Assembly (NCBI RefSeq): GCF_052118925.1
Contig: NZ_JBQKGG010000003.1
Coordinates: 186,001-250,000 of the forward strand
DNA from: Lientehia sp934351765
GTDB taxonomy: Bacteria; Bacillota; Clostridia; Lachnospirales; Lachnospiraceae
DNA length: 64,000 nt
Direction: 5' to 3'
Below are positions 1 through 8,343 of the stretch, one piece after another. The notes under the pieces are model-generated. The model was not told the DNA's origin. It saw only the letters and a program-made list of their open reading frames with translations, and ran no database searches. The position numbers and the translations under genes are program-made. Every line of letters starts with the position of its first letter. The first letter of the stretch is position 1.

Positions 1-868
1 TGATGCAGGGCTCCAGGCCAAGGACATAGTCCCGCTCGCCCATCATCTTCCATTCGGTCATATAGGGAATCTCTTTTTCATCCCAGCGGATCGCCAGGCC
101 GACATTTACATCGGGATTGTAGAGCTTCGCGCAGGCGGCATGATCCTCGAATTCATGATAGTAGCACTGCTCCTGGAAATTGGGGAGTGGCGTGAGCATC
201 TGATCCCAGGTATCGAGATCCTCGGCGGCGCGGGGATCGCGGGGAATCACGTTCTTGGAAGAAACCTTCAGCTTTGCATGCTCGCTTAAAAGCGGATAGC
301 CCATGTTCATATGGTAGAGCAGCATAAACGGCTCATCGGCGGAGCCTTCGTTTTTAATGGTGTCCTCGATCGTCAGCTTATTGCTGCCGTACTCACAGGA
401 AATGGTTCTGGTGAGCGATAATTTTTGCTTGAAGATCTCCATGTCATTGATCTTTGCATGGATCTGAATTTTTCCATCTTCCTCAGTGTAATAAATCTGA
501 TCCGCAGGGGTGTTGGAAATCGTTCCATGGAGCGGGCAGGGAACATCACCGTCCACGCTGGGGGTACCGATGGACTGTAAACCGCAGGTGGTCAGGAAAC
601 CACAGGTGAATGATTTTAAAAATCCGAAGCCGGGCTGGTCGTAGTAAGCAGGCGCGACATAACCGGCAGGCCCCATATAATTCAGACTGACACCACGGAA
701 AGAAAGGCGGGAAATATCAGCTGCGCGGTCTGCCGAAACTGTGAATTCCAGGCCGCTTCCGTTACGAACCTGAAACAGCCGCATACCATCACCTTTTCCT
801 CCTACAAGACGGTGCTCTTCCACACCGCAGAACTGAGTATCATGTCCATAATAATTTCTGTTTACCAT
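1..868 (-). CDS. DUF4432 / aldose 1-epimerase-like protein, partial (3' end outside window)
   Basis: I translated this gene by hand; it begins at ATG 868-866 behind an AAGGAGGA ribosome binding site and stays open for about 289 codons to the window edge. The product begins MVNRNYYGHDTQFCGVEE and contains a galactose-mutarotase-like beta-sandwich pattern, including ADRAADISRLSF near residues 45-57 and LLYHMNMGYPLL near residues 183-194. This matches DUF4432, a family related to aldose 1-epimerases that probably binds a sugar in the cytoplasm. The C-terminus is missing, so the active-site complement cannot be judged. The substrate is unknown and no sugar operon is visible beside it. Confidence 0.8.
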   Translation of the reverse strand, partial: MVNRNYYGHDTQFCGVEEHRLVGGKGDGMRLFQVRNGSGLEFTVSADRAADISRLSFRGVSLNYMGPAGYVAPAYYDQPGFGFLKSFTCGFLTTCGLQSIGTPSVDGDVPCPLHGTISNTPADQIYYTEEDGKIQIHAKINDMEIFKQKLSLTRTISCEYGSNKLTIEDTIKNEGSADEPFMLLYHMNMGYPLLSEHAKLKVSSKNVIPRDPRAAEDLDTWDQMLTPLPNFQEQCYYHEFEDHAACAKLYNPDVNVGLAIRWDEKEIPYMTEWKMMGERDYVLGLEPCI

Positions 869-1004
869 ATCGGAATCCTCCTTGATCTGTCTCTCTCTGA
901 AATGAAACGGGGGTGAAGAGGCAAGAGCGTTGTTCTGAAGTCTATTATAAAGCCGGGAGGCGGGACGGTCAATGGGGCAGGGAACCAAAATATTGGTTAA
1001 AATC

Positions 1005-1033
1005 TTGTTGAACTGTCCGGGGTATGCTATGAT
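1005..1033 (+). promoter_or_regulatory. Promoter for the phosphopantetheinyl transferase gene
   Basis: TTGTTG at 1005-1010 and TATGAT at 1028-1033 are separated by 17 bp and lie just upstream of the gene starting at 1061. The -35 box is weak. This is a sequence-pattern call only. Confidence 0.5.
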
Positions 1034-1060
1034 AGTACAATCAGAACAGGGAGCGATGCA

Positions 1061-1765
1061 ATGATTTTTTTATATGAACAGTCGGATAAAAAAAGCCGGG
1101 AAGAACGGCTCCGGGAAGCGGGAGAATTTTATCTGAATAAGCTCGGGAGGTCAATGCCGCAGGCAGAGGACTGCTGGCGGGTAGAACGGACGAAGCGCGG
1201 GAAACCGTTTTTTCCGGATCAGCCGGGTCTGCAATTTTCTATCAGCCACAGTGGAAGTGTCTGGGCATGTGTCATGGCAGAGCATCCTGTGGGGCTGGAT
1301 ATTCAGAAACATACCCGGCTTTCCCATGAAACGGAGCAGGAAGCTGCAGAGCGGTACGGGCGTATGGCTGTCCGCTTTTTTCATGAACGGGAAGCGGCGT
1401 ATGTGAAGAAAGATCCGGGAACAAGGTTTTTTCAGATCTGGGCGGCAAAGGAGAGCTATGTAAAATATACGGGCCGGGGAATTGAGGCAGATTTTTCAAG
1501 ATTTTCGGTGATCCCGGATGAGACCGCAGCAGAAGAGACTGAGCGGAAGATGAAGCAGAAACATACGGAGCAGGGAGAGCTTCTCTTTTTCCGGGAATGG
1601 TCATATCCGGCAGGGATGAGCCTTTGTGTCTGTACGGAATGGCCGGAGGAACAGGAAATCTGGCTGCGGACAGAACAGGAACTGATTTTGAAGAGAACGG
1701 ACAGAACAGAATTATTGGAATGGTCGATAAAAAAGACTGATAAGATATATAATAAAATGAAATAA
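1061..1765 (+). CDS. 4'-phosphopantetheinyl transferase, Sfp type
   Basis: The enzyme transfers the phosphopantetheine arm of coenzyme A to a serine on acyl- or peptidyl-carrier proteins in the cytoplasm. The 234-residue length fits the two-half Sfp/AcpT class. FSISHSG lies at residues 59-65, the Mg-binding VGLD ends at D80, and the second metal and CoA motif WAAKESYVKY spans about 127-136 (K130, E131, K135). The start is ATG 1061 behind a modest AGGGAG site. It is monocistronic and no nonribosomal peptide or polyketide cluster is visible nearby, so its carrier-protein partner is unknown; it could serve the fatty-acid acyl carrier protein. Confidence 0.85.
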   Translation: MIFLYEQSDKKSREERLREAGEFYLNKLGRSMPQAEDCWRVERTKRGKPFFPDQPGLQFSISHSGSVWACVMAEHPVGLDIQKHTRLSHETEQEAAERYGRMAVRFFHEREAAYVKKDPGTRFFQIWAAKESYVKYTGRGIEADFSRFSVIPDETAAEETERKMKQKHTEQGELLFFREWSYPAGMSLCVCTEWPEEQEIWLRTEQELILKRTDRTELLEWSIKKTDKIYNKMK

Positions 1766-1860
1766 ACAAACAGATGAAATATTATTTCATGTTTTTATCC
1801 AATCCGGATAATTTCATATAAAGGCATCGTAAATGTTTCACTAAAATACACAAGTAATAC

Positions 1861-1889
1861 TTGACAGCATGACATGTTTGATATAATAT
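1861..1889 (+). promoter_or_regulatory. Promoter for fructose-bisphosphate aldolase
   Basis: A consensus TTGACA at 1861-1866 is followed by overlapping -10 options, TATAAT at 1882-1887 (15-bp spacer) or TAATAT at 1884-1889 (17-bp spacer). It stands about 60 bp ahead of the aldolase start, as expected for a strongly expressed glycolytic gene. Confidence 0.65.
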
Positions 1890-1947
1890 GATGGCATAGG
1901 GCGTTATTTCATAGTCATATAAAGTAAGTTTAGGAGGAAAGTTAATT

Positions 1948-2811
1948 ATGTTAATGAACATGAAAGACTTATTAGCAGTAGCTAACGAGCACAATTTCGC
2001 TGTTCCTGCTTTCAATGTAAGTAGCAACATGATTCTGAAGGGTGTTATGCATACATGTGAAGAAATGCAGGCTCCCGTTATCATCGCTATTCATCCCGAT
2101 GAGCTCTCTTTCGTAGAGGACAGCTTTGTAAAGGCAGTTATCGAGGAAGCACATAAAGCAACGGTTCCCGTATGTATCCATCTGGATCACGGCGCAAAGT
2201 TTGAGCAGGTTCTGCGTGCAATTCAGGACGGTTTCACTTCCGTAATGATCGATGGCGCTCACCTTCCTTTCGAAGAGAACATTGCTATCACAAAGAAGGT
2301 AGTTGAGGTTGCTCATCCCGTAAACGTATCCGTAGAGGCTGAGCTTGGAACAATCGGTACCGCTGATGACTACGGCGAAGCTGGTTCCAAGAAAATTATC
2401 TACACTGAGGTTGATGATGCTGTTAAGTTCATCAAGGAGACAGATATTGACTGCCTGGCAATCGCAATCGGTACTGCTCATGGTCTGTATCCGAAGGACA
2501 GAAAGCCGAAGTTAGCTCTTGACAGACTGAAAGAGATCAAGGCTGCTGTAAGCATTCCGCTTGTACTTCACGGTGGTTCCGGTAACCCCGATGATGAGAT
2601 TGCTCAGTCCGTAAAGCTTGGTGTAAACAAGATCAACATCTCCAGCGATATCAAGGATGCCTTCTATCAGGAATGCCGTATCGTTCTTCAGGACAAGGCA
2701 ATCCGTGAGCCCATGGCTATCTACCCTAAGTGCATCGATGCTATGAACGAGGTTGTCCGTCATAAGATCAACCTGTTCGATGATGCAGACAAGGTTAAGT
2801 TCTACAAATAA
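1948..2811 (+). CDS. fba: Class II (zinc) ketose-bisphosphate aldolase, probably fructose-bisphosphate aldolase
   Basis: It cleaves fructose 1,6-bisphosphate to dihydroxyacetone phosphate and glyceraldehyde 3-phosphate in glycolysis. The 287 residues contain the class II signature: HLDHG with catalytic D80 and zinc ligand H81, VSVEAELG with E132, GTAHG with H178, and LHGGSG with H208. The length matches the GatY/KbaY/FbaA branch, so tagatose-bisphosphate specificity cannot be excluded from sequence. A strong AGGAGG site precedes ATG 1948. It is monocistronic, with its own promoter and terminator. The adjacent convergent gene is pyruvate kinase, which favours a glycolytic role. Confidence 0.9.
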   Translation: MLMNMKDLLAVANEHNFAVPAFNVSSNMILKGVMHTCEEMQAPVIIAIHPDELSFVEDSFVKAVIEEAHKATVPVCIHLDHGAKFEQVLRAIQDGFTSVMIDGAHLPFEENIAITKKVVEVAHPVNVSVEAELGTIGTADDYGEAGSKKIIYTEVDDAVKFIKETDIDCLAIAIGTAHGLYPKDRKPKLALDRLKEIKAAVSIPLVLHGGSGNPDDEIAQSVKLGVNKINISSDIKDAFYQECRIVLQDKAIREPMAIYPKCIDAMNEVVRHKINLFDDADKVKFYK

Positions 2812-2847
2812 GTCTTGTTTTAAACATAGTTAATCATTGCACGATTG

Positions 2848-2884
2848 GCACCCCCGGAAGCTTTCCGGGGGTGCGTTTGTTTTA
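2848..2884 (+). terminator. Intrinsic terminator after fba
   Basis: A 12-bp stem (GCACCCCCGGAA paired with TTCCGGGGGTGC, 2848-2874) with a 3-nt loop is followed by GTTTGTTTT. The same CCCCGGAA/TTCCGGGG core recurs in hairpins at 36720 and 54201, which suggests a favoured stem in this genome. Confidence 0.85.
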
Positions 2885-2889
2885 ATATG

Positions 2890-2930
2890 AAATGTCCCGG
2901 GATCTGTATGGACAGGATTCCGGGACATTT
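2890..2930 (-). terminator. Possible terminator of pyk
   Basis: An 11-bp inverted repeat, AAATGTCCCGG (2890-2900) with CCGGGACATTT (2920-2930), lies immediately after the pyk stop codon on the minus strand. Only a weak U-rich tail follows, so its termination strength is uncertain. Confidence 0.45.
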
Positions 2931-2939
2931 TGCTGACAT

Positions 2940-4358
2940 TTATAATTTTACAATCTTCATCATATCAATAACGCCGTTTTTCTCATGAGGTCCGCCGGAG
3001 ATCACGATGGTATCACCTTCTTCTACGATACCGGATTTCAGGGCAATCTCTTTTGCGTGTTCAAAGAGACTGTCGGCACTCTGCTGCTCATCAGAAGGAA
3101 ACGGATAAACGCCCCAGGTGAGGTTCAGCTGCCGGAGGGCTTTCCGGTCCACAACAGGAGCAATGATGGGAACGGCGGGACGGTAGTCGGCTATCATACG
3201 GGCACTCCGGCCGGTTCTTGTCACGGCAACGATGGCCTTGGCGTCCAGATAGTGGGCGGAGGTTACGGAAGCAATTCCGATGGCAACCGGAGTGATCTTC
3301 TCCAGAGTCAGAAAGTCGTGCATTTCCGCGAACCTTGCTTTATAGTCGATATCCTTTTCGGCGGCTTCAGCGATCTCGGCCATGGTATGGACCGCCTCGG
3401 TGGGGTAGTCTCCGGCTGCGGTTTCACCGGAAAGCATGATCGCGGTGGTGCCGTCATGGATGGCATTGGCAACATCGGATACCTCTGCTCTGGTAGGGCG
3501 GGGACTGTGGGTCATGGACTCTAACATCTGGGTGGCAGTAACAACGTGCTTGCCGGCACGATAGCATTTCTCAATGATGCTTTTCTGGATTCCGGGCAGC
3601 TCACGGAACGGGATCTCCACGCCCATGTCGCCTCTGGCGACCATGATACCGTCTGCCAGATCCAGGATCGCGTCCAGATTTTCAATGCCCTGTGTGTTCT
3701 CGATTTTGGCAATGATCTGAATCTTCTTTCCGCCGTTGTCATCCAGAAGCTTTCTCATTTTACGGATATCATCGGCAGTTCTTGTAAAGGAAGCGGCAAC
3801 AAAATCCACATTCTGGGAGATTCCAAAGAGAATATCGTTCTTGTCCGTTTCGCTGATATAAGGCATGGGAATGTCGAGGTTGGGGATATTGATGCTCTTG
3901 CGGTTGCTGATCGTTCCACCGTTGATGACACGACAGACCACATCGGTTCCATCGATCTTTTCAACGAACATGGCGATCTTTCCGTCATCAATGAGAATTC
4001 TGGTTCCGATGCTGACACAGGAAGCCAGACCGCCGTAGGTAAGCCCGATCCCTTCAATTGTTCCCGGTTCGGTACTGGTGCTCAGAGTAAAGCTTTGACC
4101 CGGCTCCAGAACGACGGAACCCTCGGCGAAATCACGAAGCCGGATCTCGGGGCCCTTGGTATCCAGAAGAAGGGCGATAGGTCTGTTCAATTCGGCACTG
4201 ACACGCTTGACCCGATCCATACGGGTACGCTGTTCCTCATGGGAGCCGTGTGAAAAATTAAAACGGGCGCAGTCCATGCCGTTGCTGATCAGGGAACGAA
4301 TTGCGTCATCATTGTCAACAGCGGGACCCATGGTACAGATAATCTTGGTTTTTCTCAT
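2940..4358 (-). CDS. pyk: Pyruvate kinase
   Basis: It converts phosphoenolpyruvate and ADP to pyruvate and ATP, the last step of glycolysis. The 472-residue length equals the short form (PykF size) without the extra C-terminal PEP-utiliser-like domain found in Bacillus enzymes. Visible motifs are the N-terminal KIICTMGPA, the substrate-loop FNFSHGSHEE, LLLDTKGPEIRL, the catalytic lysine segment IIAKIENTQG, the metal-binding VARGDMGVEIP and the TATQMLESM helix. The C-terminal regulatory domain ends with the ISGGPHEKNGVIDMMKI segment. The start is ATG 4358-4356 with an AGGAGGAGAC ribosome binding site. It is convergent with fba and separated from it by hairpins. Confidence 0.97.
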   Translation of the reverse strand: MRKTKIICTMGPAVDNDDAIRSLISNGMDCARFNFSHGSHEEQRTRMDRVKRVSAELNRPIALLLDTKGPEIRLRDFAEGSVVLEPGQSFTLSTSTEPGTIEGIGLTYGGLASCVSIGTRILIDDGKIAMFVEKIDGTDVVCRVINGGTISNRKSINIPNLDIPMPYISETDKNDILFGISQNVDFVAASFTRTADDIRKMRKLLDDNGGKKIQIIAKIENTQGIENLDAILDLADGIMVARGDMGVEIPFRELPGIQKSIIEKCYRAGKHVVTATQMLESMTHSPRPTRAEVSDVANAIHDGTTAIMLSGETAAGDYPTEAVHTMAEIAEAAEKDIDYKARFAEMHDFLTLEKITPVAIGIASVTSAHYLDAKAIVAVTRTGRSARMIADYRPAVPIIAPVVDRKALRQLNLTWGVYPFPSDEQQSADSLFEHAKEIALKSGIVEEGDTIVISGGPHEKNGVIDMMKIVKL

Positions 4359-4451
4359 AAAGTCTCCTCCTTTTTGTGGATGAAATCAATCAATGACTTA
4401 TTGGAAACAGTCTGTCCACCCGGAACTGAACGATGGGGCAGACCACAGATC

Positions 4452-4895
4452 TTACAGCGATTTCATCAGCTGGATATATTCCAGATTTTCATATCCGAAT
4501 TTTTCATAAAGCGGGATCACATCCGAGTTCTTCGGTGCAACCTCCAGACGATAGCCGGCGGCGCGGTCCCTGTATTCTTCAAAGAACCAGCGGAAAAATT
4601 CCCCCGCATAGCCCTTGCCTCTTGCTCCGGGAATCAGATAAAGCTCCTCCAGAATGATCATGGGGCCACCGGCCTCGGTGCTCCAGGAATGGGCGATAAT
4701 GATATAGCCTGCCGCCCCATCCTGATCCTCCAGCATCAGACAGCGTACATAGGGAGATCCGGCGATGGCTCCGGCCAGATTCCTTTCCTGGGTTTCCCGG
4801 TCGAAATCATGGAGCGCAGCATCGGACGTATAAAAATCTGCCGACATTTTCAGAAAAATTTCCTTGTCGTCAAGTGTCATATCCCTTATAATCAT
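4452..4895 (-). CDS. GNAT-family N-acetyltransferase
   Basis: The product is a cytoplasmic acetyl-CoA-dependent acetyltransferase of unknown substrate. An upstream in-frame ATG at 4991 exists, but the stretch to 4895 encodes a hydrophobic leader unlike the family and contains the promoter. ATG 4895 has an AAAGGG site and begins MIIRDMTLDDKEIFLKMSADF, the typical first GNAT strand and helix. LYLIPGARGKGYAGEFFRWFFEEYRD near residues 78-103 is the acetyl-CoA pyrophosphate-binding motif A, followed by YEKFGYEN in motif B. Length is 147 residues. It is monocistronic and divergent from the sortase gene. Confidence 0.85.
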   Translation of the reverse strand: MIIRDMTLDDKEIFLKMSADFYTSDAALHDFDRETQERNLAGAIAGSPYVRCLMLEDQDGAAGYIIIAHSWSTEAGGPMIILEELYLIPGARGKGYAGEFFRWFFEEYRDRAAGYRLEVAPKNSDVIPLYEKFGYENLEYIQLMKSL

Positions 4896-4962
4896 AGTGA
4901 AAAATCCCTTTCCGGCCGACAGAATCCATAATCTGAAAAGGAAAAAAATCGGCCATAATAAT

Positions 4963-4991
4963 ATCATAGTGGATAATGAAAGAAATTTCAA
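4963..4991 (-). promoter_or_regulatory. Promoter for the GNAT gene
   Basis: On the minus strand, TTGAAA (4991-4986) and TATGAT (4968-4963) are spaced by 17 bp. The position leaves a short leader before ATG 4895 and supports the shorter start of that gene. Confidence 0.55.
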
Positions 4992-5027
4992 GTAAATAGA
5001 GCGTTAAGAGATGAGGAGGTGCGTCCA

Positions 5028-5825
5028 ATGACAACAAAATGGGTTAAACGAAGAAGAGCAAGGAGAATTGAACTGGCGGTCTTTCTGGTCGCCCTGGCAG
5101 TCTTCTGTTATTCCGGGTGGAGGCTGTTCGGGATCTGGAGAGAATATAAAAAAGGAACGGATACGTATGATAATCTGGCATCGGAGGCAGAAAAGATCCT
5201 GTCTGCGCCCGATGAGGAAACCCCGGCAGCAGACGGAAACAGTCAGGCGGAGACGGAAAATGATCCGAAAGCGGTATCTCTTTATGAACTCATGCACGGA
5301 CAGAATCCGGATTATGTGGGCTGGATCACCATTCCGGATACGAAGATCGATTATCCCATTGTTCAGTGCAGCGACAATGATCATTATTTAAAGCACACGT
5401 TTGGGCAGGAAGAGAATGCAGCCGGAACACTGTTTGTGGACAGCAACATCACGGATGGCATGGACGCCCGCCATGTGATCATCTATGGCCATAACATGAA
5501 GAACGGTTCCATGTTCGCAGGCTTGAAAAAATTCCGGGAAGATGACTTTTATGAGAACCATAAGACCTTTACCGTCTATACGGCGGATCATGTCTATACG
5601 TATGAGATTTTTGCGGTTCATGTGACCAGTCCGGACAGTGATGCTTACACGATCGGTTTTGGAGAAATGGCAGATTTTGTGGATTATGTGAGCCGGATGC
5701 AGAGCCAGTCCCTCATGAATACCGGAGTGATCGTGGGGGAAGAGGATCATATCATGACCCTGTCCACCTGTGTGAATCAGAACAGGGACCGGCTGGTGAT
5801 CCAGGCAAGACGTTTAGAAAATTAA
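5028..5825 (+). CDS. srtB: Class B sortase
   Basis: This is a membrane-anchored cysteine transpeptidase that joins surface proteins with an NPQTN-like sorting signal to the cell wall. The start is ATG 5028 behind AGGAGG (5014-5019) rather than the in-frame GTG at 5019, which overlaps the ribosome binding site. The 265-residue product has a basic N-terminus, one membrane segment at about 14-35, the sortase-B region from about residue 85, catalytic H155 in VIIYGHNM, C248 in the TLSTC motif, and the downstream active-site arginine in NRDR. No protein with a recognisable sorting signal or iron-uptake partner is encoded nearby, so its substrate is unknown. Confidence 0.92.
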   Translation: MTTKWVKRRRARRIELAVFLVALAVFCYSGWRLFGIWREYKKGTDTYDNLASEAEKILSAPDEETPAADGNSQAETENDPKAVSLYELMHGQNPDYVGWITIPDTKIDYPIVQCSDNDHYLKHTFGQEENAAGTLFVDSNITDGMDARHVIIYGHNMKNGSMFAGLKKFREDDFYENHKTFTVYTADHVYTYEIFAVHVTSPDSDAYTIGFGEMADFVDYVSRMQSQSLMNTGVIVGEEDHIMTLSTCVNQNRDRLVIQARRLEN

Positions 5826-5856
5826 GTTTAAAGTGCCGGTGTACTGAAAAAAGTGC

Positions 5857-5885
5857 TTGCAATTCTGAAGAAAATGAGGTAAGGT
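5857..5885 (+). promoter_or_regulatory. Promoter for glnN
   Basis: TTGCAA (5857-5862) and TAAGGT (5880-5885) have a 17-bp spacer. Transcription would begin near 5892, immediately ahead of the structured leader at 5893-5967. Confidence 0.5.
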
Positions 5886-5892
5886 TATTCCC

Positions 5893-5967
5893 AGATGGAG
5901 CGCATCTCCAGAAATAGGCTTGGCAATCGAACGAAGACGTTCCACAAAGGGCGTCTTCTCTTTTTTT
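5893..5967 (+). promoter_or_regulatory. Antitermination leader of glutamine synthetase III
   Basis: Three hairpins can be drawn. P1 is AGATG/CATCT at 5893-5907. P2 is GAACG/CGTTC at 5929-5942. The terminator stem is GAAGACG (5933-5939) with CGTCTTC (5952-5958), followed by TCTTTTTTT. P2 and the terminator share bases 5933-5939, so only one can form. That is the layout of a regulated terminator in which a bound protein holds two small hairpins. ANTAR-domain antiterminators control nitrogen genes in clostridia this way, but the usual hexaloop consensus is not clearly present here, so the class is a hypothesis. The structure lies 63 bp before the gene start. Confidence 0.6.
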
Positions 5968-6030
5968 AAAGCTGTTATACGGCGGCGGTCCGGGCCTCGA
6001 GGAACAGAAAAAGTGATGGAGGAAAAATCT

Positions 6031-8151
6031 ATGTGTGAAAAGGTACTGAATGTGGAAGAGATTTTCGGTGAAAATGTCTTTAACCTTGGCAAGATGAGAG
6101 AACGTCTTCCAAAGAAGGTATTCGCCGAGGTAAAAAGTATCATTGACAACGGCGGAGAGCTTTCTCTGGCAACCGCAGATGTTGTGGCAAAGGCGATGAA
6201 GGATTGGGCAGTGGAGCATGGTGCAACCCATTATACCCACTGGTTCCAGCCGTTGACCGGCATCACCGCAGAGAAGCATGATTCCTTTGTGACGCTTCCC
6301 GATGAGAACGGCCACATGCTGATGGAATTTTCCGGAAAAGAACTGATCAAGGGTGAGCCGGACGCTTCTTCCTTCCCCTCCGGCGGCCTGCGTGCAACCT
6401 TTGAGGCAAGAGGCTATACGGTATGGGACTGCTCTTCCCCCGCATTCTTAAAAGAAGATGCAACCGGAATCGTGCTCTGTATCCCGACTGCGTTCTGTTC
6501 CTATAAGGGTGAGGCACTGGACAAGAAGACACCTCTTCTTCGTTCCATGGAAGCTCTCTCCGAGCAGGCACTCCGGATCGTTCATCTGTTTGGAAACAAG
6601 GAGGCAACGAAGGTAACTGCTTCCGTCGGACCGGAGCAGGAATACTTCCTGGTTGACCGTGACTTATATATGCAGAGAGAGGATCTGATCTATGCAGGCA
6701 GAACCCTCTTCGGCGCACCGGCCCCCAAGGGACAGGAGCTGGATGACCATTACTTCGGTGTCATCAAAGAGCGTGTCGGCGCATTCATGCACGACTTAAA
6801 CGTAGAACTCTGGAAGCTGGGAATCTCCGCAAAGACCCAGCACAACGAGGTGGCTCCCGCACAGCATGAGCTGGCGCCCATTTTCGATACGGCAAACATC
6901 GCCGTAGATCATAACCAGCTGGTTATGGAGACCATGAAGCGTGTGGCTGTAAAGCACAATCTGACCTGCCTGCTTCATGAAAAGCCTTATGCAGGCGTAA
7001 ACGGCTCCGGTAAGCATGACAACTGGTCCATCGGAACCGACAACGGCGTGAACCTGCTGGATCCCGGCGAAACACCGAATCAGAACATCCAGTTCCTGCT
7101 GGTTCTGGCCTGCATCATCAAGGCTGTTGATATTCATGCAGACCTGCTTCGTCAGTCCGCCTCCAACGTCGGAAATGACCACAGACTGGGAGCAAACGAG
7201 GCTCCGCCCGCAATTATCTCCATTTTCCTAGGCGAGCAGCTGGAGGATGTGGTAAAGCAGCTCATCGAGACCGGTGAAGCCGCTTCCTGTAAGGAGGGCG
7301 AGAGACTGTACACTGGTGTCAGCACCCTGCCGGATCTTCAGAAGGATGCCACAGACCGGAACAGAACCTCACCGTTTGCATTTACCGGAAACAAATTTGA
7401 GTTCCGTATGGTTGGCTCCTCCGATTCGATCGCAAGCCCCAACACCACGCTCAATGCCATTGTGGCAGAGGCATTCTGTGAGGCGGCCGATGAATTAGAG
7501 AAGGCGGATGATTTCGATATGGCTGTTCATGATATGATCAAGAAGTACTTAACCGAGCATCAGCGGATCATCTTCAACGGCAACGGCTATTCCGAGGAAT
7601 GGGTAGCAGAGGCGGAACGGAGAGGACTTCCCAATATCAAGTCCATGGTGGATTCGGTAGCAAGCTTAAAGACCGAGAAGGCTGTAAAGCTGTTTGAAAA
7701 GTTCCATATCTTCACAAAGGCTGAGCTGGAATCCCGTGCAGAGGTTCTTTATGAAGCATATGCAAAGGCCATCAATATCGAAGCATTGACCATGATCGAT
7801 ATGGCCGGAAAGCAGCTTGTCCCCGCCGTGATCAATTACACGACCGACCTTGCTTCCTCCATGGGAACGGTTCTCGATGTCTGCCCCGATGCAGATGTAA
7901 GCGCCCAGAAGGAGCTTCTGATGGAATCCTCCGCCCTGCTGTCTGAGGGCCAGAAGGCCCTGAAGGCACTCCGCGAGATTACCGCAAAGGCGGCAGCCAT
8001 GAGCGAGGGCGAGGCACAGGCAAGAGCATACCATGATGAGGTAATGCCTGCCATGAGCGCACTCCGTGCTCCCTTTGACAAGCTGGAGATGATCGTGGAT
8101 AAGGAGCTGTGGCCGATTCCGTCCTACGGTGATCTGACCTTCGAGGTGTAG
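6031..8151 (+). CDS. glnN: Glutamine synthetase type III
   Basis: It condenses glutamate and ammonia to glutamine with ATP and is the main ammonium-assimilating step. The 706-residue length is characteristic of GSIII, compared with about 450 for GSI. An upstream in-frame ATG at 5920 lies within the terminator-containing leader. ATG 6031 has GGAGG at 6018-6022 and begins MCEKVLNVEEIFGENVF, typical of the family. Visible features are the N-terminal FSGKELIKGEPDASSFPSGG segment, SVGPEQEYFLVD with metal-binding glutamates, KTQHNEVAPAQHELAP, the NGSGKHDNWS ATP-site histidine region and NRTSPFAFTGNKFEFR. It is monocistronic and probably controlled by the upstream terminator/antiterminator. Confidence 0.95.
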   Translation: MCEKVLNVEEIFGENVFNLGKMRERLPKKVFAEVKSIIDNGGELSLATADVVAKAMKDWAVEHGATHYTHWFQPLTGITAEKHDSFVTLPDENGHMLMEFSGKELIKGEPDASSFPSGGLRATFEARGYTVWDCSSPAFLKEDATGIVLCIPTAFCSYKGEALDKKTPLLRSMEALSEQALRIVHLFGNKEATKVTASVGPEQEYFLVDRDLYMQREDLIYAGRTLFGAPAPKGQELDDHYFGVIKERVGAFMHDLNVELWKLGISAKTQHNEVAPAQHELAPIFDTANIAVDHNQLVMETMKRVAVKHNLTCLLHEKPYAGVNGSGKHDNWSIGTDNGVNLLDPGETPNQNIQFLLVLACIIKAVDIHADLLRQSASNVGNDHRLGANEAPPAIISIFLGEQLEDVVKQLIETGEAASCKEGERLYTGVSTLPDLQKDATDRNRTSPFAFTGNKFEFRMVGSSDSIASPNTTLNAIVAEAFCEAADELEKADDFDMAVHDMIKKYLTEHQRIIFNGNGYSEEWVAEAERRGLPNIKSMVDSVASLKTEKAVKLFEKFHIFTKAELESRAEVLYEAYAKAINIEALTMIDMAGKQLVPAVINYTTDLASSMGTVLDVCPDADVSAQKELLMESSALLSEGQKALKALREITAKAAAMSEGEAQARAYHDEVMPAMSALRAPFDKLEMIVDKELWPIPSYGDLTFEV

Positions 8152-8222
8152 GAGCGATCCGAAGAGCCAATCCAAAATTCGAGATAAAACAAAATCAAGA
8201 AGGTACATATTATATATAGAAG

Positions 8223-8260
8223 AAACGCAGTTTTCCCGGAGCGGAGAGCTGCGTTTTTTC
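8223..8260 (+). terminator. Intrinsic terminator after glnN
   Basis: The stem AAACGCAG (8223-8230) with CTGCGTTT (8249-8256) runs directly into a T-tract, 72 bp after the glnN stop codon. Confidence 0.8.
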
Positions 8261-8281
8261 TGATCATAATTCGAAAAGTAC

Positions 8282-8310
8282 TTGCATCCTTACTATTCAG
8301 ATAGTATACT
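8282..8310 (+). promoter_or_regulatory. BlaI-type promoter and operator (TACTAT-N4-ATAGTA)
   Basis: TTGCAT (8282-8287) and TATACT (8305-8310) form a promoter with a 17-bp spacer. Inside that spacer sits the perfect dyad TACTAT (8291-8296), TCAG, ATAGTA (8301-8306), which overlaps the -10 box. This is where an autoregulating BlaI/MecI dimer would bind and block polymerase. The same arms with different 4-base spacers occur at 10412, 14816 and 23148. Confidence 0.75.
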
Positions 8311-8343
8311 AAAAGAAAAGACTGAAAAGGAGGAATCACTTCC

